Assembly: GCA_029891345.1 (NCBI GenBank)
Contig: CM057009.1
Span: 307,498,666 to 307,562,665 of the forward strand
DNA from: Dryococelus australis
Taxonomy: Eukaryota; Arthropoda; Insecta; Phasmatodea; Phasmatidae
Length of the DNA stretch: 64,000 nucleotides
Direction of reading: 5' to 3'
Part shown: piece by piece, positions 58,828-64,000 of the stretch
Layout of the letters: every line of letters starts with the position of its first letter
How positions within the stretch are numbered: the stretch's first letter is position 1
Notes under the pieces: generated by a model
What the model was told of the DNA's origin: nothing
The model's database searches: none
What the model saw: the letters and a program-made list of their open reading frames with translations, nothing else
Program-made: the position numbers and the translations under genes

Positions 58828-58990
58828 CCCCTGTGGCGCAGTCGGTTAAGTGTTGAGTGTGAATGGTTCTGGTTTCGAATCCTTGGTAGTTCAAGGGTGT
58901 GATTTATGCTTGTCCGTAGGAGTCAACCTTTGTTGGGAAATGCCACTTCCAATACAAGAACTACGAGAAAAAAGTTGTCACCGAATAAAA
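58828..58990 (+). mobile_element. tRNA-derived SINE
   Basis: Box A, TGTGGCGCAGTCGGTTAAG (about 58833-58851), and box B, GGTTTCGAATCC (about 58871-58882), are in tRNA spacing, so the head is a polymerase III promoter. The non-tRNA body continues through GAGTCAACCTTTGTTGGGAA to about 58990. Target duplications were not found. Confidence 0.7.
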
Positions 58991-60689
58991 ACATTAGTGC
59001 TGTAAATCTGGAAATGTGTGTGCATTTTATGGCACTTTTACAAGTAAAACCTTGAAAACTAGTAACCAAAAGAATACTTGCTGTTTCTTGTAATGAATAT
59101 ATTATCCTACTAAGAGGGCTTGCAATATATAGGTATTTAACATTACAGTCAAACTTGTATTTCAGTCACATTTGTAAATCGAGAATATAAATTAATATAT
59201 AACATACTTTCAAACACAAATCTATTTATACCACAAATAAAAAAACAAATATTTTGTATATGATATAATATTTAAATGAATACATTACAATTATAAATCG
59301 AACCTACAACTTCTTGAGTAAATATGTGTGGCCTTAACTTCAACAACAAAAAAACTAATTTACTTATTACTATAACAATTGTGTTAGTTTCTAATCTGTT
59401 TGTCTAATAATTCGACAGGCATATCATTTTAAACTGCTAATGTTTTAGTTGTTAATGCCTTTCAAATAGTATTACACATTTGCACATACTTTGTTTCATA
59501 ATCAAGAAAATATTTTCTCTTAATGAACATTGCATTTGGAATAACATTTACTGGCATGAATTATAGACAAATGTGTATTATGGTCTGTTAAGTTTGTAGA
59601 AATAACTGTATCATAAATGCTACAGCAATATTTTTATATTGGATGCACCGTCTGCTGAAGCCAGCACTATTTGAAGAAAACATCTGTACTAGTGGCATTA
59701 ATTTTGCATGTGAATCGGATTTCTAGAAACAATACATAAACTGACAAGGTAATTAACACCGTTTTATATAATCACTAAATGTTTACTGTGATTTTCATGA
59801 CCTTTTAAATTGGAACACACAGGCATATGTACGCCACAATTTCACATTAACTAGAATTTAAAACAGCAAGAATGCTTACGCGTAGATTAATTGGGTGGAA
59901 TTTGTGAAGTAGATGAACATTATGCTGTAGATTATAATTTTATAATTTTATTTCTTGTTTTATATACTCTGTCTGTAGGCTATGAATTCTTTATGGTGCG
60001 GGTCAGCCTACTATGAGTAAAACACTCATTTTCGCGACTTTGTTCAATTAAAGATATAAAACCTTTTCCATAGATTCAAAAGAAAAGCACTGGTCTGAAA
60101 TTACTGTTTTGTTATAGTGTGATAAACTTTATGTATAAATTATTCACTCGAAATTGCACCGAGTGTTAAAAACTAAATAGTATTACAGTTCTAGAACATT
60201 TTTTATGATATGTGGTTTTATATAAATATCATGGTCAAGTGCACTTTTGCAACACTGAGGATAAATTTCCTGTACCTCTGCGAAAGTCCTTCGTCCTCCA
60301 TTGCCTTACATATACCTGAGCCCATCGTAAATTATGTTTTTGAAATAACTTGTGGTACGGCCAGACCTTCGTGCGCATCTCTTCCCCCCCCTCTTGCCCT
60401 CATAATATGCTCCCCATGCTCAGATATGCACAGATGTCTGCCGGCTACAGTAGTTAATACGAAACCTATTTAAGGATTTGATTTGACAGCGTAGAAACTG
60501 GGGATTGAGGAGGATTGGTGATGCGGATAGATGAGGATTGGTGTCTGAGGAGAGCAAGAATAATTATTGTCCTAGGTTCCCTAGAACATTCCAAGACTCC
60601 AGAGCCTGGCAGTGTTGAAATTTAAATTAATGCCTATTAAACCCATGTAAATGTTGATCCATACCATGATTATAGCATACTCATGCATG
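58991..60689. other. Unassigned AT-rich DNA
   Basis: No gene recognised. The part 60270-60480 is less AT-rich and includes an 87-codon open frame (60210-60473) without known motifs. Confidence 0.4.
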
Positions 60690-61340
60690 TGGTCGCTATT
60701 AGTATGATGGGCCTGGTTTAGTCACATAGTCATACAATGTCAAGATCATCTGCATGTAATATGGTGTTAGTAGTTTATAATGTATTATACTTGACTTATG
60801 GGTATTTTTTCTGGATTTTTTGTGCACAAGGTCATTTAAGTACACGGGGTCAAGATTGAGGTAGTCTGTATCTAACATTGCAGTAGTAGTCCCTAATGAA
60901 TTATGTTTGTTCACTTAGAGATATTTTTTCTGGTATTTTTGCTAACTAGTTCATTCAAGGGCATGGGGTCAAGTTCGAGGTAGTTTGCATCGAATATGGT
61001 GGTAGTAATCTGTTATGTAATATGCTGGTTGACTTATATGTATTTTTTCTGGAGGTTTTTCAAGGTAATTAAAGGTCATGGGGTTAAGGTCGAGGTAGTC
61101 TGCCTCTAACATGGCAGTAGTAGCCTGTAATGTATTATTCTTGCTTATTTTTATGTATTTATTTCCGAGTTTTTATTTTCATGGTCATTAAAGGTCATGC
61201 GGTCAAAGTTGTTGTAGTCTGCATCTAATATGGTGGTGGTAGTCTGTAATGTATTATGGTTGTTGACTTTTATGTATTTTATCTCGAGTTTTTTATTTTC
61301 ATGGTCATTGAAGGTCATGGGGTCAAGGTAAAGTTTATTG
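60690..61340 (+). repeat. ~119-bp tandem array with AGGTCA-like motifs
   Basis: About five and a half units. The landmark GGTCAAG-(T/G)NGAGGTAGTCTGC recurs near 60846, 60966, 61083, 61201 and 61321 (steps of 117-120 bp). Each unit ends with a variant of CAAGGTCATGGGGTCAAGGT. Despite a similar period, the sequence is unrelated to the 53-57 kb satellite. Confidence 0.9.
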
Positions 61341-61870
61341 GCTTCTTATATGGGGGATGTCTGATGCCAACCATGATGGTGGTAGCCTGCCAAGATAGTC
61401 GTCACCTACCAATATGGCGTTCGCCTACCAAGATTTTGGCCTCAAGTATTGTATAATCAAATGACGAATGAAAAAATCAAGATGGCGGAATGAGTACTGG
61501 TGAGGGGAGAATGGGCGAGGGAGTCAGTCATCTGCTGGGGATGGAACGAACGTGACTAATTAGTGGTACGGGGGGACCTTTGGAAATGTATTTTTTAAAC
61601 ACATATATTTTTTAATTGTTTTAAATAATTTTAACATCTTTTAATAATAAATTTTTATAACATTTTTTGGGATTTTTGTAATTTTTTATTATTTTTTATT
61701 TTTCGCGTTTTCAAGGTCAAAGGTCAAGGTCAGATGTCACAGGTCACCTGGATTCAAGAGGGCGGTCATGTGACCGGAATGACAGAGCAGGAAGTCCAGA
61801 ATCCAACATGGTGGTCACTTCCACTGGTCCACATCCTGGAATCCTGTGCCTGAAGGCACTATGGCCTACT
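61341..61870. other. Flank of the array with short repeats and an AGGTCA cluster
   Basis: Three ~19-bp steps (CTGCCAAGATAGTCGTCAC, CTACCAATATGGCGTTCGC, CTACCAAGATTTTGGCCTC) lie at 61387-61443. An AT-rich stretch leads to four AGGTCA hexamers at 61714, 61721, 61727 and 61741. The edge at about 61870 marks a return to ordinary AT-rich DNA, so 60690-61870 may be one mobile element or one array with its flanks. Confidence 0.5.
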
Positions 61871-64000
61871 ACTTATATGTATAAATTTTAAATTAGTTTC
61901 CACCATCTCTAATATTATTTTGCGTGATTTATCTTTGATTTTAAACTTTATCATAAATTTGGTTGCGAACAATGAAACTGTAGTGCAAATAAATTTGAGT
62001 ATCAAGTATCGAAAACATGGTATCGTCCACCTCTACTTACAACAAAATATTAATTGGGGTATGAGTTCTTGATAATCGGTATATTCAAATGATATCGCAT
62101 GAATTGCTAAAAGTATTTGAAATCAAACGAATATTCTTCGCTAATGTAAACTTGAAGAGTGGTGTGACGCTCTCGTGGCGCCACCTCTGTTTGGTTGGAT
62201 TTGTTTTATGGCTAGTGTTCCCCGCTAGTAATAATATAGTCTGACTTTCGGCAAAACCCGTTTGGTTCCAGCATTTAATGAATTTGGCTAATTTTGTTGG
62301 ATAATTAAAAATAAATATTTCTATCAGTTACTGTTGCCGTGTTAATGTACATTTAATGTATGTGTTTTGTTTGTGTAAACAATAATTTCAGTCTTTCGTT
62401 TAGTTTGGATATGCTGCATGTTATGTAAAGTTAAATTATTGTGTTTTTTTTTTGTTTTGAATCTCCGTTCCCAGCAAATACGTTAAAGCTTTCTTGTAAT
62501 TCAACAGTAAGATAAATAATTTTGACTATTATTTGTATAACCTTTTAACTTATTTTGCTAAATTGTTGTCTTTTATTATTTACGTTTTTTTTTTGTAATG
62601 TTCAACCAACTGCATTGAAGTGTTCGAATAGTTTTATTCGGATCAATTGTTCATTAACACATGTGTCAGACTGTTAAGATATTATTTGAAGTTTAGTCCT
62701 ACAATCAAAATTATATGAAGTTTCGTATAAAATATTGTTAAATCAGTAGGTTTTTTGTTCTAATTTCGTTTACCCAGATATTTCTCAAATGTATTTTTAG
62801 AGTATTTAGACTGTAATCGTCAAACTGTACGTATCGATTGTAACACCCGAATGTCGATACATGCTATGCCACGACTTCGCGAAAAGGACTTACGTCCACG
62901 CGTTCTTTGGCAAGAACACGGCGTGATCTTTTTTTAAGTTTCTCTTGTGCTGTTTCCCCGTAGCTTCGTGCAAGACTTCAAATATCACCGCTGCCCGTAG
63001 GTTACTATGCTTGCTTACTATCCCCATCGTGTTTTTATATTTGTGTTACGGCCCGCAGCTATTGTATTCGTTTATTTAGAGCGGTTCGCGGATGTACCAG
63101 CTTTAGCCTGGATTCCTGACCCTGTGATGGCGAGCTTGACTAATTTGGTCCTGGTGTGGGTTTAACTGTCGGCTTCCACGCCCGATTTACCGATCTATTC
63201 CGGATGTGCTTCCAACTTCTCCCACCACTCGGATGTGATTTTCTCGCCGCTTCATCAGGCAATGCAATTCTATTATTTTTGAAGCATGCTGCTTTGCAAG
63301 CACGTCATGTATTTCTCGATGCGCGTACTTTAGTTTGGTCGCAAATATGTATCGACCTTAAATGAACAAAGATTTTGTAATGCCCTTTGAAACCTAATTT
63401 GTCTGAAATTATGAAATTGTGAAATTTTGTGGAAACATGCATTCGTCGACCTGGCCCCACCCCAAGGTCAATTATTGCAAACTGCCTTCTTGAAAACCTA
63501 AAGTGAACAAATATTAAGATAAAAACGAGTACTCGTTAAGTTGTTAAGGGATCCCCACTACAGTATTTTGTTTTCTTTATCCAGTATCACATCAAATAAG
63601 TAAATAACCAAATATGAAAAGAAAGTATGCGAAAGTTTTACTCACCTTAAATGATATTAATCAGGGATGCTCTGCTTTTGTTATGTCTGTCATATTACCT
63701 GTTTTATTTATATTATTATTGTTTAAAGATTTTTTTCGAAAAGAAAAAATATTGAGAGAAATTAAATATAAACACGTTTCGAATCTGATTTGTTTTCACT
63801 TTACCCCTTGTGGCAAACCCTTTATTTTGAGTATACTTATTGCTCCACAAGAGGTTATGGAAACTGATAATTTTTATTTAAACTGTTTGTTATGCACCTA
63901 TTCCCATACTGGAGCGACAATTTTTTGAGACATTTAATTTGGATGCTGGATACCTTGTCAAGGTTCAGCCTTCTGCTTTCATTATTGTCTGTGTTATAAG
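61871..64000. other. Unassigned DNA to the window end
   Basis: The part 62830-63380 is less AT-rich and begins TGTAACACCCGAATG, which could be the start of an LTR, but no end, primer site or coding domain supports it. A 104-codon open frame at 63614-63928 has one hydrophobic segment (V-I-L-P-V-L-F-I-L-L-L-F) and no recognised family; a stop follows, so it is not cut by the window edge. I treat it as unproven. Confidence 0.35.

Noticed and set aside
60690-61340. Being the same satellite as 53440-57015, because both have a ~119-bp period
   Set aside because: The unit sequences share no recognisable text.
62830-63380. Solo LTR beginning TGTAACACCC
   Set aside because: No matching end, target duplication, polyadenylation layout or second copy in the window.
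63614-63928. Small membrane protein of 104 codons
   Set aside because: Only one hydrophobic segment and no family resemblance; open frames of this length are expected by chance in such AT-rich DNA.

Overview
The window looks like repeat-dense nuclear DNA from an arthropod, most likely an insect with a large, AT-rich genome. The evidence is a decayed Ty3/gypsy retroelement, Helitrons with arthropod-style termini, Tc1-like transposases, tRNA-derived SINEs, several unrelated satellite arrays, many (TA)n tracts, and the absence of any recognisable intact host gene. Almost every recognisable coding sequence is broken by stops or frameshifts. The species cannot be named from the sequence.

Layout. 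1-8895: a degraded gypsy-type LTR element (gag, protease, RT, RNase H, integrase, polypurine tract and a probable 3' LTR). Its RT is split by a 2.8-kb DNA transposon with 34-bp inverted termini and a 4-bp target duplication; the transposon encodes a DUF7869-type protein. 9.52-10.72 kb: a 107-bp satellite organised as 214-bp dimers. 11-23 kb: non-coding DNA with (TA)n and (GA)n tracts, a dispersed ~283-bp repeat family, two SINEs, a tRNA-like sequence, and a GC-rich island carrying a 24-bp minisatellite. 23.67-31.3 kb: the most unusual part. It holds two tandem minus-strand BRO/MSV199-type genes (one with a DUF3627-like C-terminus), a plus-strand ORF with a SAP/Rho-N-like C-terminus, and a minus-strand matrix metalloproteinase with prodomain, catalytic and hemopexin-like parts. 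This combination suggests a decayed insertion from a large insect DNA virus, or genes exchanged with one. A Helitron sits in the promoter of one BRO copy.

31.3-46 kb: further SINE-like sequences; a second Helitron (34618-36239) nested in a TIR element and containing a 232-bp inverted duplication of its own helicase sequence; two more loci of the 283-bp family in plus orientation and one in minus; and two foldback elements in opposite orientation, each carrying a helix-turn-helix transposase fragment. 47.8-53 kb: two dead Tc1-like transposase genes in opposite orientation. 53.4-57 kb: about 30 copies of a ~119-bp satellite. 57-64 kb: a tRNA-derived SINE, a second ~119-bp array with AGGTCA-like motifs, and unrecognised AT-rich DNA.

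The main story is nesting: DNA transposon in gypsy RT; palindromic MITE dimer in Helitron in viral-gene promoter; Helitron in TIR element; foldback element in 283-bp repeat. In the gypsy, Helitron/BRO and foldback cases the insertion point can be seen to the base, and removing the insert restores the sequence expected on both sides.
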